Source of the DNA: Pseudoclavibacter chungangensis
GTDB lineage: Bacteria > Actinomycetota > Actinomycetes > Actinomycetales > Microbacteriaceae
Length of the DNA: 64,000 nt
Direction: 5' to 3'
NCBI RefSeq assembly: GCF_013410545.1
Contig: NZ_JACCFV010000001.1
Coordinates: 3,472,001 to 3,536,000, forward strand
Positions within the stretch are counted from its first letter, which is position 1, and every line of letters starts with the position of its first letter. The notes under the pieces are model-generated. The model saw nothing but the letters and a program-made list of their open reading frames with translations. It ran no database searches and was not told the DNA's origin. The translations under genes and the position numbers were made by a program. Below are positions 17,868-28,800 of this stretch, piece after piece.

Positions 17868-18392
17868 TCACACGCCCGGCGGGACCGCGTTCGGGCGACG
17901 GACGGTACCCGAGTCGACACCCGACACCACCTGATCTCGGAAGCGCACGAATGATGCGAACTGCCCGCAGAGTGCCGACCGGAGTTCGTCGGGCCCATCG
18001 ACCCAGGCGACCTCTCCCTCGCCGTCGTCGGGGATCTGTTCGGGCCGGTGGTTCCCGCCCGGGACGACGTAGGACGGCCTCCCCTGCGGGTTCACGACGA
18101 GCATCTTCCCCGCGACGCAGAGGTCATGGACGAAACGACACTCCTCGTCGCTCAGCGTGGCGTGCCAGATTCCGCCGGTGATTCGACCCTCGGTGTCGAG
18201 TGGCGAGAGGTGGAGGTCGGTCCAGCGCCCGTCGAACTCGAGCAACCCGTCAGGACCGGTGAGGTGGTGCGTCCCGTCGGCGCTGGGCGCGACCTCGAGG
18301 CCACGCTCACGCAGGAACGTCGCGATGCCTTCGCGGTCGGGGTCGATGAGGGTGTCGCATTCGAGGCGCATGAACATGACGGAGAAGCCCAT
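17868..18392 (-). CDS. Uncharacterised 174-aa protein
   Basis: I do not recognise the family. It is an acidic, soluble protein without signal or membrane segments. The N-terminus MGFSVMFMRLECDTLIDPDREG and the middle segments HLTGPDGLLEFDGRW and SDEECRFVHDLCVAGKMLVVNPQG suggest a compact alpha/beta domain. It reads towards the double-AraC gene. The gene sits next to a tRNA-Ala locus with integration-type repeats, so it could be acquired cargo, but nothing in its composition proves that. Confidence 0.6.
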   Translation of the reverse strand: MGFSVMFMRLECDTLIDPDREGIATFLRERGLEVAPSADGTHHLTGPDGLLEFDGRWTDLHLSPLDTEGRITGGIWHATLSDEECRFVHDLCVAGKMLVVNPQGRPSYVVPGGNHRPEQIPDDGEGEVAWVDGPDELRSALCGQFASFVRFRDQVVSGVDSGTVRRPNAVPPGV

Positions 18393-18536
18393 GCGCGGAG
18401 CCTACGTGCCACCGCCGAGCACCCCCGGTGCACGATGTCGCCTCGTCGTTCAGCAGTTCTCTCCGCCACGCGGTGCCGTTCGCTGTCGTGAAGCGCCGCA
18501 ACAGCGCTCTCGGGAACGAGACGATGTCTGCGACCG

Positions 18537-18720
18537 TGGAGACGAGGGGAATCGAACCCCCGCAACGCGCCAGCGTTGCGCCGTGTACGACGGTCCCGAG
18601 TGAGTGAAACAGTTTGTGGAGACGAGGGGAATCGAACCCCCGCAACGCGCCAGCGTTGCGCCGTGTACGACGGTCCCGAGTGAGTGAAACAGTTTGTGGA
18701 GACGAGGGGAATCGAACCCC
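18537..18720 (-). repeat. Two perfect 80-bp repeats carrying tRNA-Ala 3' ends, abutting the real tRNA
   Basis: Units 18537-18616 and 18617-18696 are identical. Each begins with the same 24 bases (18537-18560, 18617-18640) found again at 18697-18720 as the 3' end of tRNA-Ala (T arm and acceptor strand). The remaining 56 bases contain the hairpin CGCAACGC-GCCA-GCGTTGCG (18561-18580, 18641-18660). Duplicated tRNA 3' ends are the usual trace of site-specific integration (att sites), here without an obvious integrase. Confidence 0.9.
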
Positions 18721-18769
18721 TAACCCCCTGCTTGCAAAGCAGGTGCTCTGCCAATTGAGCTACGTCCCC
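18697..18769 (-). tRNA. tRNA-Ala (TGC anticodon)
   Basis: A 73-base cloverleaf on the minus strand. The acceptor stem GGGGACG/CGTCTCC pairs at all seven positions (one G-T), the anticodon arm CCTGC-TTTGCAA-GCAGG carries TGC, and the T arm is AGGGG-TTCGATT-CCCCT. No CCA is encoded. It sits downstream of gyrA and tRNA-Ile, as in many actinobacteria. Confidence 0.96.
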
Positions 18770-18889
18770 TCGCGCGAGTACCGATCGTCCGAGGGAACTC
18801 GGGCCGTTCGGCACCACGCAGCGCGTGGGTGCGGGGACGACTGTAGCAGATCGTCGCCCCGCGCGATGATGCGGCGGCCGGGCGTCCGC

Positions 18890-19200
18890 TCAGAAGCCCT
18901 GCGCGCGCAGCCATTCGAGCAGGGCGTCCACGCGCGCCGCGGCTGTCGCCGCCTGCCACGGGCCGAGCCCGCGGGAGTCGACCATGAGGCCGTCGCGCAG
19001 GTACACGATGCGGTCGCCTCGCGCGGCGACGGACGGGTCGTGCGTGACCAGGACGATCGTCGCCACGTGCCGGTGCACCTCTCGGTATGGGTGTCCATGA
19101 CCGCCCTCGTCATGTTGCTGTCGAGTGCGCCCGTGGGTTCGTCGGCGAACAGAGTCACTGGACGCGCGGCGAGCGCCCGGCAGATGCTCGTCACGGATCA
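18890..19200 (-). pseudogene. ABC transporter ATPase remnant (MacB/LolD-like), frameshifted
   Basis: Only the second half of an ATP-binding cassette is recognisable. One frame gives ICRALAARPVTLFADEPTG followed by ALDSN (Walker B and D-loop). Another frame, starting near 19080, continues with ATIVLVTHDPSVAARGDRIV (H-loop and C-terminus). The Walker A and signature motifs are missing. The ADEPTGALDSN style is typical of MacB/LolD-type export ATPases. It directly follows the TetR remnant, so an ancestral TetR-ABC exporter operon has decayed here. Confidence 0.75.
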
Positions 19201-19629
19201 CGCCACGAGTCCGTCCGTCCGCGACCACGTGGGTGACGAGGAGCACCCACTCTCGAAAGGTGCCGATGAACGCACCGTCACCCAGATCGGGTTGCTCGAC
19301 GGCGAATCGCTGGCGGCGCGGAGCGCGGTGTCGTCGACGAGGCGCTCGGCCAGCCGACGACGCATCTCCTGAAGGGGCTGCAGGCGGTCGCCATCGAAGG
19401 CCTCGACGTCTTTGACGAAGGCGACACTCGCGTCGCGCTGGTGTGTGACGGTCGCTCGCGCGAGCTCCGCCTTCGACGCGAAGTGGAAGGCGAGCGCACC
19501 CTTGGTGACGCCGGCTCGTTCGGCGATCTCGGCGAGGCTCGTCGCAGCGTACCCCCACTCGAGGAACACCTCGGACGCGGTGGCGATGATCGTCCGGCGC
19601 GTCTCGAGCGCGCGCACCTGCGTGATCAT
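19198..19629 (-). pseudogene. TetR-family regulator, probably frameshifted
   Basis: The N-terminal HTH is intact: RRTIIATASEVFLEWGYAAT and SLAEIAERAGVTKGALAFHF. After about 115 residues the sequence in this frame becomes Ser-rich and unlike TetR, while the alternative frame over about 19200-19290 reads DGAFIGTFREWVLLVTHVVADG, a plausible TetR C-terminal helix. So a frameshift near 19280 cut the reading frame to 143 residues instead of about 190. The ATG at 19629 has only a weak RBS. Confidence 0.65.
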
Positions 19630-19876
19630 CTGCTGTTCTGTTCGTGCGTGCCCGGCGTCTCGTGGCGAACCCGGGAGACACGATTCTGCCAGACCCGAAC
19701 GATCACCCATGCTCACCGCCCGTCCGCACGGGTAGCCTTCCGCCGTCCGCCACGCCCGTCGCGTCGCCCGGAGCGGCAACGCCGGTCGCACGAAGAAGCC
19801 GGCCCGACGAAGAAGGCGGTCCGGAACGAAAAATCGGGACCGGACCCGAAGGTCCGATCCCTAGGATCTCGCGTGG

Positions 19877-19950
19877 TGGGGCTACCAGGACTTGAACCTG
19901 GGACCTCTTCGTTATCAGCGAAGCGCTCTAACCGCCTGAGCTATAGCCCC
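19877..19950 (-). tRNA. tRNA-Ile (GAT anticodon)
   Basis: A 74-base cloverleaf on the minus strand with acceptor GGGGCTA/TAGCCCC, anticodon arm CTTCG-CTGATAA-CGAAG (GAT), T arm CCAGG-TTCAAGT-CCTGG and discriminator A. It follows gyrA and DUF3566 on the same strand. Confidence 0.97.
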
Positions 19951-20003
19951 CTGTGCGACACCCCACTGTAGCGGAAACGGCGGGCGACGCGAAATCGTGT
20001 CGG

Positions 20004-20414
20004 CTACCCGTTCGTGAAGCCGAACACGAGCCCACCCGTGAGGCGGACGGAGAGGTTGTAGAGGAACGCGCCGACTGCGGCGAGGGCGGTCGAGGCGACG
20101 CAGTTGAGGGCCGAGACGACGAGCGTGAAGCCCATGAGCGGACCGAACTGCACGAACGTCGCGACGCTGATGTTATTCCCCTCACCGGTCACATCGTTGA
20201 GCAGGCTGTTGACCGAGTCGAACACTCCGGTCTGCACGAGCACCGTCCAGAGCAGTGCGACCGCGATCACGGCGATCACGATGCCACACACGCCGATGAG
20301 GAACGTGAGCTTCACCACCGACCAGAAGTCGATGTGCACGAGGCGCAGTCGCACCTGTTTGCTCGCCGTCTTTCGGGTCGACTTCTGCGCGAGCTTGTCG
20401 GCGACGCTAGTCAT
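20004..20414 (-). CDS. DUF3566 membrane protein
   Basis: A 136-residue membrane protein with a basic N-terminus (ADKLAQKSTRKTASKQ) and two long hydrophobic segments (about residues 32-64 and 90-123). Both the sequence VRLRLVHIDFWSVVKLTFLI and the location directly downstream of gyrA match the conserved actinobacterial DUF3566 family (Rv0007-like). Function is not established. It starts 12 bases after the gyrA stop, so it is probably the last gene of the gyrB-gyrA unit. Confidence 0.88.
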   Translation of the reverse strand: MTSVADKLAQKSTRKTASKQVRLRLVHIDFWSVVKLTFLIGVCGIVIAVIAVALLWTVLVQTGVFDSVNSLLNDVTGEGNNISVATFVQFGPLMGFTLVVSALNCVASTALAAVGAFLYNLSVRLTGGLVFGFTNG

Positions 20415-20425
20415 GAATCACATCC

Positions 20426-23182
20426 TCAACCTTCGGACTCCGGATCGGAGAACGGTTCCGAGTCTGGCACACTCTCGGCCCCCGCGCCGTCCGCGGCGGC
20501 CTCGGTGCGCTCCTCGACGTCGTGCTCGTGCTCGCGCGCCGCGGTGCCGTCGGACGACTCGACGGCGTCCGCGGCCGCGACGGCCGCATCGCCGATGGCC
20601 GTGCTCTCGAGCGACGGATCGTCCTCCGGCCGTTCGGATGCCTCGGACGTCGTGTTCTCGTCGTCCGCCTCGTCCGTCTCGTCGCCGAGCTCACGGTCCG
20701 AGTTCTTCGCGATCGCGATGACGAAGTCGTTCTTACCGGGGCGGGCGAACGTGACACCCATCGAATCGCGGCCCGTGATCGAGACCTCGGAGACGTCCGA
20801 GCGGACGACCTTCCCGGAGGCGAGGATCACGAGCACCTCGTCCTCCGCCTGCACGAGGAGTGCGCCCGCGAGGCCGCCACGCTCGTCGTTCAGCTTCGCG
20901 ACCTTGATGCCGAGGCCACCCCGCTTCTGCGAGCGGTACTGTGCGACGGGCGTGCGCTTGGCGTAGCCGCCCTCGGTCACGACGAACACGAAGGTGTCGT
21001 CCGCGTCGGCCTCGGTCGAGACCGCGGCGGTGAGCAGGTAGTCGCCGTCGCGGAACGACATGCCCTTCACGCCCGAGGTGGAACGCCCCATGGGTCGAAG
21101 CGTGTCGTCGTTCGCCTGGAACTTGAGCGACATGCCGAGGTGCGAGACGCAGAAGATGTCGTCCTCGGGGTTCGCGAGCATGGCGCTCACGAGCTCGTCG
21201 CCGTCGCGCAGCTTGATCGCGATGACGCCGGCCTGACGGTTCGTGTCGAACTCCGTGAGCTCCGTCTTCTTCATGAGCCCGGCACGCGTCGCGAGCACGA
21301 GGTAGCGCGCCTGCTGGTAGTCCGACACGTCGAGGATCTGTGCGACCTGCTCGTCGGGCTGCAGCGGCAGCAGGTTCGCGATGTGCTGGCCCTTCGCGTC
21401 CCGCCCGGCCTCGAGCAGCTCGTACGTCTTCGTCCGGTACACGCGCCCCAGGTTCGTGAAGAACAGGAGCCAGTGGTGCGTCGTCGTGACGAAGAAGTGG
21501 TCGACGATGTCGTCGGCCCGCAGCTGCGCACCCTTGATGCCCTTGCCACCACGGTGCTGCGAACGGTAGTTGTCGCTGCGCGTTCGCTTGATGTAGCCGC
21601 CGCGCGTGACGGTGACGACCATCTCCTCCTCGGGGATCAGGTCCTCGTCGGTCATCCCGCCGTCGAAGCCCGCGACGATCTGCGTGCGGCGGTCGTCGCC
21701 GAAGCGGTCGACGATGCCCTGCAGCTCCTCGGAGACGATGTCGCGCTGACGCTGCGGCGAGGCGAGGATCGCCTCGTACTCGGCGATGAGCGCCTCGAGC
21801 CGGGCGGCGTCGTCCATGATCTTCTGCCGCTCGAGTGCGGCAAGACGACGCAGCTGGAGGTTGAGGATCGCGCTCGCCTGCAGCTCGTCGACGTCGAGCA
21901 GCTCCATGAGGCCTTCGCGGGCCTCCTCGACCGTCGGTGAGCGACGGATGAGGGCGATCACCTCGTCGAGCATGTCGAGGGCCTTGAGGTAGCCGCGGAG
22001 GATGTGGACCTCGTCGAGCGCCTTGCGCAGCCGGAACTTCGTGCGCCGGACGATGACCTCGATCTGGTGCGCCACCCACGCCGTGATGAAGCCGTCGATC
22101 GACAGCGTGCGCGGCACGCCGTCGACGATCGCGAGCATGTTCGCGCCGAAGTTCTCCTGCAGCTGCGTGTGCTTGTAGAGGTTGTTGAGCACGACCTTCG
22201 CGATCGCGTCGCGCTTGAGCACGATCACGAGGCGCTGGCCCGTGCGGCCCGAGGTCTCGTCGCGGATGTCGGCGATGCCCGACACACGGCCGTCCTTCAC
22301 GAGCTCCGCGATCTTGAGCGCCAGGTTGTCCGGGTTCACCTGGTACGGGAGCTCGGTGATGACGAGGCACGTCCGGCCGTGGATCTCCTCGATCGAGACG
22401 ACGGCGCGCATCGTGATCGAGCCGCGGCCCGTGCGGTACGCGTCCTGGATGCCGCGCGTCCCGAGGATCTGGGCACCGGTCGGGAAGTCCGGCCCCTTGA
22501 CGCGGCGGATGAGCTCCTCGAGGAGTTCCTCGCGGGGTGCCTCGGGGTTCGCGAGGTGCCACAGGGCACCGTCCGCGACCTCGCGCAGATTGTGCGGCGG
22601 GATGTTCGTCGCCATCCCGACGGCGATGCCGACCGAGCCGTTGACGAGCAGGTTCGGGAAGCGGCTCGGGAGCACCGAGGGCTCCTGCGTCTGCCCGTCG
22701 TAGTTGTCGACGAAGTCGACCGTGTCCTCGTCGATGTCCCGCACCATCTCGAGTGCGAGCGGCGCCATCTTCGTCTCGGTGTATCGCGGTGCGGCCGCGC
22801 CGTCGTTGCCGGGCGAACCGAAGTTGCCCTGCCCGAGCGCGAGCGGGTAGCGAAGCGCCCACGGCTGCACGAGTCGCACGAGCGCGTCGTAGATCGCGGA
22901 GTCGCCGTGGGGGTGGAACTGCCCCATGACGTCGCCGACGACGCGCGCGCACTTCGAGTACGACTTGTCGGGGCGGTAGCCGCCGTCGTACATGCCGTAG
23001 ATCACGCGGCGGTGGACGGGTTTGAGGCCGTCGCGCACCTCGGGCAGGGCGCGCCCGACGATGACGCTCATCGCGTAGTCGAGGTAGGAGCGCTGCATCT
23101 CGAGCTGCAGATCGACCTGCTCCACGTGGTCGTTGCCGCGGCTGCCCTTCTCGGGGAGCGGCGTGTCGTTCTCGTCAACCAT
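20426..23182 (-). CDS. gyrA: DNA gyrase subunit A
   Basis: A 918-residue subunit that cleaves and rejoins DNA during negative supercoiling. The catalytic Tyr134 is in [10 protein letters not shown]. The quinolone-determining region [14 protein letters not shown] has Ser95 and Asp99, the sensitive residues. The GyrA box (QHRGGKG) and the C-terminal beta-pinwheel blades (for example RTSGVKG-like [12 protein letters not shown]) are present. About 110 extra C-terminal residues are acidic and disordered (Asp/Glu/Ser/Ala), longer than most GyrA tails. It lies 18 bases downstream of gyrB. Confidence 0.98.
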   Translation of the reverse strand: MVDENDTPLPEKGSRGNDHVEQVDLQLEMQRSYLDYAMSVIVGRALPEVRDGLKPVHRRVIYGMYDGGYRPDKSYSKCARVVGDVMGQFHPHGDSAIYDALVRLVQPWALRYPLALGQGNFGSPGNDGAAAPRYTETKMAPLALEMVRDIDEDTVDFVDNYDGQTQEPSVLPSRFPNLLVNGSVGIAVGMATNIPPHNLREVADGALWHLANPEAPREELLEELIRRVKGPDFPTGAQILGTRGIQDAYRTGRGSITMRAVVSIEEIHGRTCLVITELPYQVNPDNLALKIAELVKDGRVSGIADIRDETSGRTGQRLVIVLKRDAIAKVVLNNLYKHTQLQENFGANMLAIVDGVPRTLSIDGFITAWVAHQIEVIVRRTKFRLRKALDEVHILRGYLKALDMLDEVIALIRRSPTVEEAREGLMELLDVDELQASAILNLQLRRLAALERQKIMDDAARLEALIAEYEAILASPQRQRDIVSEELQGIVDRFGDDRRTQIVAGFDGGMTDEDLIPEEEMVVTVTRGGYIKRTRSDNYRSQHRGGKGIKGAQLRADDIVDHFFVTTTHHWLLFFTNLGRVYRTKTYELLEAGRDAKGQHIANLLPLQPDEQVAQILDVSDYQQARYLVLATRAGLMKKTELTEFDTNRQAGVIAIKLRDGDELVSAMLANPEDDIFCVSHLGMSLKFQANDDTLRPMGRSTSGVKGMSFRDGDYLLTAAVSTEADADDTFVFVVTEGGYAKRTPVAQYRSQKRGGLGIKVAKLNDERGGLAGALLVQAEDEVLVILASGKVVRSDVSEVSITGRDSMGVTFARPGKNDFVIAIAKNSDRELGDETDEADDENTTSEASERPEDDPSLESTAIGDAAVAAADAVESSDGTAAREHEHDVEERTEAAADGAGAESVPDSEPFSDPESEG

Positions 23183-23200
23183 TGGGATGCCTTCGGGGTC

Positions 23201-25450
<2,250 letters not shown>

Positions 25451-25557
25451 TCATCAGCGCGACACGCGACATCCCAGTGTACCAAGCGGTGCGCGCTTCG
25501 CGCCCGTGAACGGCCGTTCTGCGCCCTTTCGAGTGCGCGGGTAGCGGATTTGTCTCC

Positions 25558-26055
25558 CTAGCCGTAGGTATCGCGTGGACCGCGCCCTGGGACCGATCTG
25601 AGGCCGCGTTTCCAGGACGGGGCCCCGGGGTTGAGAAATCGGATGTCGACGACGCGCGCATCGGCGAACTGCTCGGCGATCGCGCGCAGGATGTGTGAGC
25701 GCATGCCGCGCAATTGGGTGGCCCACGCGGTCGAATCGCACTGCACCACGAGCGTGCCGTCGTCGATGTGCATGGGCGTCGAATGGGCCGCCGTGTCGCG
25801 TCCCGCGATGCGCTCCCACGCGGCGATGAGTTCGGCCTGCGCGATGGGCGTCTCCCACCCCAACCTTCGCGAGACGACGACGAACGCGCTCCCGAGGCTC
25901 ACGGGGTCGCGGTGCGAACCGAACGGCTGGGCGGATTCGTCCGTGTCCTCGGGCCGCTGCTTCGCCTCCGCCGCCTTGACGCGGCGGAGGAACGAGGAGG
26001 TGCGCCCGCCGAACACGGCCTTGAAGCGCTCGTACACGTCGCTCGCCTCGCTCAT
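25558..26055 (-). CDS. dciA: DciA-type helicase-loader protein (DUF721)
   Basis: A 165-residue protein with the DUF721 fold: AWERIAGRDTAAHSTPMHID, then GTLVVQCDSTAWATQLRGMR. DciA is the ancestral loader or operator of the replicative helicase DnaB in bacteria lacking DnaC/DnaI. Here, as in other actinobacteria, it is encoded between recF and gyrB. Its ATG overlaps the recF stop codon (ATGA). The first 60 residues are basic and of lower complexity. Confidence 0.9.
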   Translation of the reverse strand: MSEASDVYERFKAVFGGRTSSFLRRVKAAEAKQRPEDTDESAQPFGSHRDPVSLGSAFVVVSRRLGWETPIAQAELIAAWERIAGRDTAAHSTPMHIDDGTLVVQCDSTAWATQLRGMRSHILRAIAEQFADARVVDIRFLNPGAPSWKRGLRSVPGRGPRDTYG

Positions 26056-27236
26056 GCACCGTCACCCACGATCGTTCCGCCGCGGATCGTCGTGACCTGG
26101 GCGTGCATCGAGTCGGGGATGTCACCGAGAACGGCCGCGGTCACGAGAACTTGTTCGAAATCCCCGATCGCATCGGCGAGCCGTTCGCGGCGATCGGCAT
26201 CGAGCTCGGAGAAGACGTCGTCGAGGATGAGGACGGGGTCGCCCGTCTGCGATTCCGCCCGCACGAGTTCCGCCGCTGCGAGCTTGAGGGCGAGGGCGAG
26301 CGACCACGATTCACCTTGGCTCGCCGTGATGCGCGCCGGCAGCCCGTTGAGCATGATGACCGCATCGTCACGGTGCGGACCCACGAGGCTCACGCCCCGC
26401 TCGATCTCCGCGTCGCGCCGTTCCGCGAGGCGGTGCACGAAGCGTGCGCGCAACTCCTCGAACGAGATCTCGCCGCCCGTGAGCTCGCTGTCGTCGTCCT
26501 CGGGCTCCTCGTCGCCCACGCCGACGCTCGTCGATTGGCCCAGCGCACTCAGCCGCAGCTGGATGCCGGGTGCGTGATCGGCGCCGACGAGCCTCGCGTA
26601 TCCGCGCTCGAGGTGCGGCACGAGGCGTGAAACGAGTCGGAGGCGCTCGGCGACGATCTCGGTCCCGAGATCCACGAGCCGGTCGTCCCACACCTCGAGG
26701 GTGTGTAGTCGCGGATCGTCCCGTCCCTGCGATCGCGCCGAGCGCAGCAGGCTGTTGCGCTGTCGCAGGACGCGGTCGTAGTCCGAGAGCACCCCACCGA
26801 GGCGGGGCGAGTGCGTCACGAGCAGGCGATCGAGGAACGATCGGCGCACGGCGGGTTCACCGCGCACGAGCGCGAGGTCCTCCGGTGCGAACAGCACGGT
26901 CGTGATGTAGCGCGAGAGTTCACGGGCCCGGACCGCTCGGCCGCCCACCTGTGCGCGGTTCGAGCCCGCCTTCGCGATCTGCACCTCGATGCGCAGACGG
27001 CGGTTGCCGTGGCTGAGTTCCCCGCGGGCGATCGCCGATTCCGCACCGAGCCGCACGAGGGCCGCGTCGCTCGACACGCGGTGCGAGCCGAGCGACGCGA
27101 GGTAGCCGATCGCTTCGACGAGGTTCGTCTTGCCCTGCCCGTTGGCCCCGACGAACAGGTGTGCGCCGGGGCCGAGCTCGAGATCGACCTCCCGATAGTT
27201 GCGGAAGTCGCGCAGCTGCAGGTGCGAGACGTGCAC
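26052..27236 (-). CDS. recF: DNA replication and repair protein RecF
   Basis: A 394-residue SMC-like ATPase for recombinational gap repair. Walker A VGANGQGKTN, Walker B LILDDVFSELD and the opening LQLRDFRNYREVDLEL are typical. The GTG start at 27236 lies two bases after the dnaN stop codon, so translation is coupled. A 20-residue acidic insert (GDEEPEDDDSELTGG) near residue 255 is a little longer than in relatives. Confidence 0.96.
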   Translation of the reverse strand: MHVSHLQLRDFRNYREVDLELGPGAHLFVGANGQGKTNLVEAIGYLASLGSHRVSSDAALVRLGAESAIARGELSHGNRRLRIEVQIAKAGSNRAQVGGRAVRARELSRYITTVLFAPEDLALVRGEPAVRRSFLDRLLVTHSPRLGGVLSDYDRVLRQRNSLLRSARSQGRDDPRLHTLEVWDDRLVDLGTEIVAERLRLVSRLVPHLERGYARLVGADHAPGIQLRLSALGQSTSVGVGDEEPEDDDSELTGGEISFEELRARFVHRLAERRDAEIERGVSLVGPHRDDAVIMLNGLPARITASQGESWSLALALKLAAAELVRAESQTGDPVLILDDVFSELDADRRERLADAIGDFEQVLVTAAVLGDIPDSMHAQVTTIRGGTIVGDGA

Positions 27237-27238
27237 CG

Positions 27239-28381
27239 TCAGCGCATGAGGAGGTTCGGCTGCAGCAGGTAGCGGAAGCTGTCGTCCGAGGTCCCCTCGT
27301 CCTTCGAGGTCTGGCTCGTGAGCAGGACGGGCCCGGGCTTGCCGGGGTTGTCGGTCTTCGTGAACGCGATGCGCACGAACGGCGAGTGGATCGCGCCGAC
27401 CCCGTCGAGCAGGAACTGCGGCTTGAGGGAGACGACCACGTCGTCCCCCGTGAGCACGACGTCGATCTGCTCGGACGCCTGCGCCTGCTCGCTGCCGGCC
27501 GCCTCGAGCATGAGCCCGTCGACGCCGAACGTGAAGCGCAGGGCTGCCTCGCGCTCGAGCACGAGCTGCACGCGGCGGACGGCCTCGACGACGTCGGAGG
27601 CGGCGAGCACGGCGTAGTGGGGCGTCTCGGCGGGGAAGAGTCGTTCGACGGCGGGGAAGTTGCCCTTGATGAGCAGCGAGGTGACGGTCTTGTCGTTCGC
27701 GCTGAACGCGATGAGCTCGCGTTCGCCCTGCTCGACGAGCGTGATGCGGATCGTGCCCGAGTGGCCGAGCGACTTCGCCGCCTCCGCGAGCGTGCGCGAC
27801 GGGACGAGCGCGGTGCGGGTCTCTGTGAACTCGGACTGCCATTCGAGCCGGCGGACGGCGACGCGGTAGCGGTCGGTCGCGACGAGGCCGAGGCTGTCGG
27901 CGTCGAGTGTGAGGTTGACGCCCGTGATGACGGGCGCCACGTCTTCCTTCGAGGCCGCGACGGCGACCTGCGAGACGGCCTCGGCGAATGCGTCGGCCTC
28001 CACCGTGCCGGAGACGCCCGACACCTCGGGCAGCGTGGGGAACTCCTCGAGGGGCATGGTCGGGAGGTTGAACGATGCCTGCCCGCAACGGATCGTGACG
28101 GCGTTGTCCTCGCGCGTCACCTCGACGGGTGCCTGGGGCAGGCGGTTGGCGATGTCGGCGAGCAGGCGTCCCTGGACGAGCACGGCGCCCGCGGTCTCGA
28201 CCTCCGCCTCGACGGTGGTGCGGGAGGAGACCTCGTAGTCGAACGACGAGAGGGTGAGTGCGCCGTCGGAGGCTTCCAGCACCACCCCGGAGAGGATCGG
28301 CAGGGTCGGTCGCTGCGGAAGGAGCTTGACGACGAACGACACCGCGTCGCTGAAGACGTCACGGTTGACCACGAACTTCAC
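27239..28381 (-). CDS. dnaN: DNA polymerase III beta sliding clamp
   Basis: A 380-residue clamp subunit with the expected three-domain layout and the diagnostic N-terminus KFVVNRDVFSDAVSFVVKLL and C-terminus FRYLLQPNLLMR. The start is GTG at 28381 (Met-Lys-Phe...), preceded by AGAGGA. It lies just downstream of oriC and is followed by recF and dciA with overlapping or abutting frames. Confidence 0.97.
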   Translation of the reverse strand: MKFVVNRDVFSDAVSFVVKLLPQRPTLPILSGVVLEASDGALTLSSFDYEVSSRTTVEAEVETAGAVLVQGRLLADIANRLPQAPVEVTREDNAVTIRCGQASFNLPTMPLEEFPTLPEVSGVSGTVEADAFAEAVSQVAVAASKEDVAPVITGVNLTLDADSLGLVATDRYRVAVRRLEWQSEFTETRTALVPSRTLAEAAKSLGHSGTIRITLVEQGERELIAFSANDKTVTSLLIKGNFPAVERLFPAETPHYAVLAASDVVEAVRRVQLVLEREAALRFTFGVDGLMLEAAGSEQAQASEQIDVVLTGDDVVVSLKPQFLLDGVGAIHSPFVRIAFTKTDNPGKPGPVLLTSQTSKDEGTSDDSFRYLLQPNLLMR

Positions 28382-28800
28382 TGGGGGTCCTCTCGATTGC
28401 GTGCAGCTCATGCTAGCGGCCGTGCGGGAATCGCTCACGAGGGAGTTCGACGCTTCAGGCTCGGGGCGTGAATGTCATCGAGCCCTTCATGATGAAAGAG
28501 ATCCTTCATCTTCATCTTAACGGCTGTGGAAACTGTGGACGGTGTCCGCCTGCCTCGTCGGGCCTAGGGAACCACATCCGTGTAAGTTGTGTCGCACTCG
28601 TGAGCGAGCTGTGGTCGCCGCGGTGGCGGTCCGTGGACAGATCCTGGTGGTCCACATCCCGGGACGGTTTCTCCACATTCGGTTCCCGCGCGTCACGGAC
28701 GTTGTCCACAGGTTCTCCACATGTGTCATTGGGACGACGAAACGCCGCTCCCGTTGTGGGGAACGGCGGTGTGCCCCGCAAAATGGGGGCGATTCGGGTG
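28382..28800. other. oriC: chromosomal replication origin (dnaN-dnaA intergenic region)
   Basis: A 419-bp non-coding gap at the standard actinobacterial oriC position. One perfect DnaA box TTGTCCACA is at 28702-28710. Near matches are TTCTCCACA (28669-28677 and 28713-28721), TGGTCCACA (28648-28656) and, on the other strand, TGTGGAAAC (28525-28533) and TGTGGACGG (28534-28542). The AT-richer stretch 28487-28520 (TTCATC repeats) next to the reverse boxes is a candidate unwinding element. Confidence 0.9.

Noticed and set aside
18697..19950. Part of an rRNA operon with tRNA-Ile and tRNA-Ala in the 16S-23S spacer
   Set aside because: The DNA between and around the tRNAs holds protein-gene remnants and no rRNA. 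The gyrA-tRNA-Ile-tRNA-Ala order is normal in actinobacteria.
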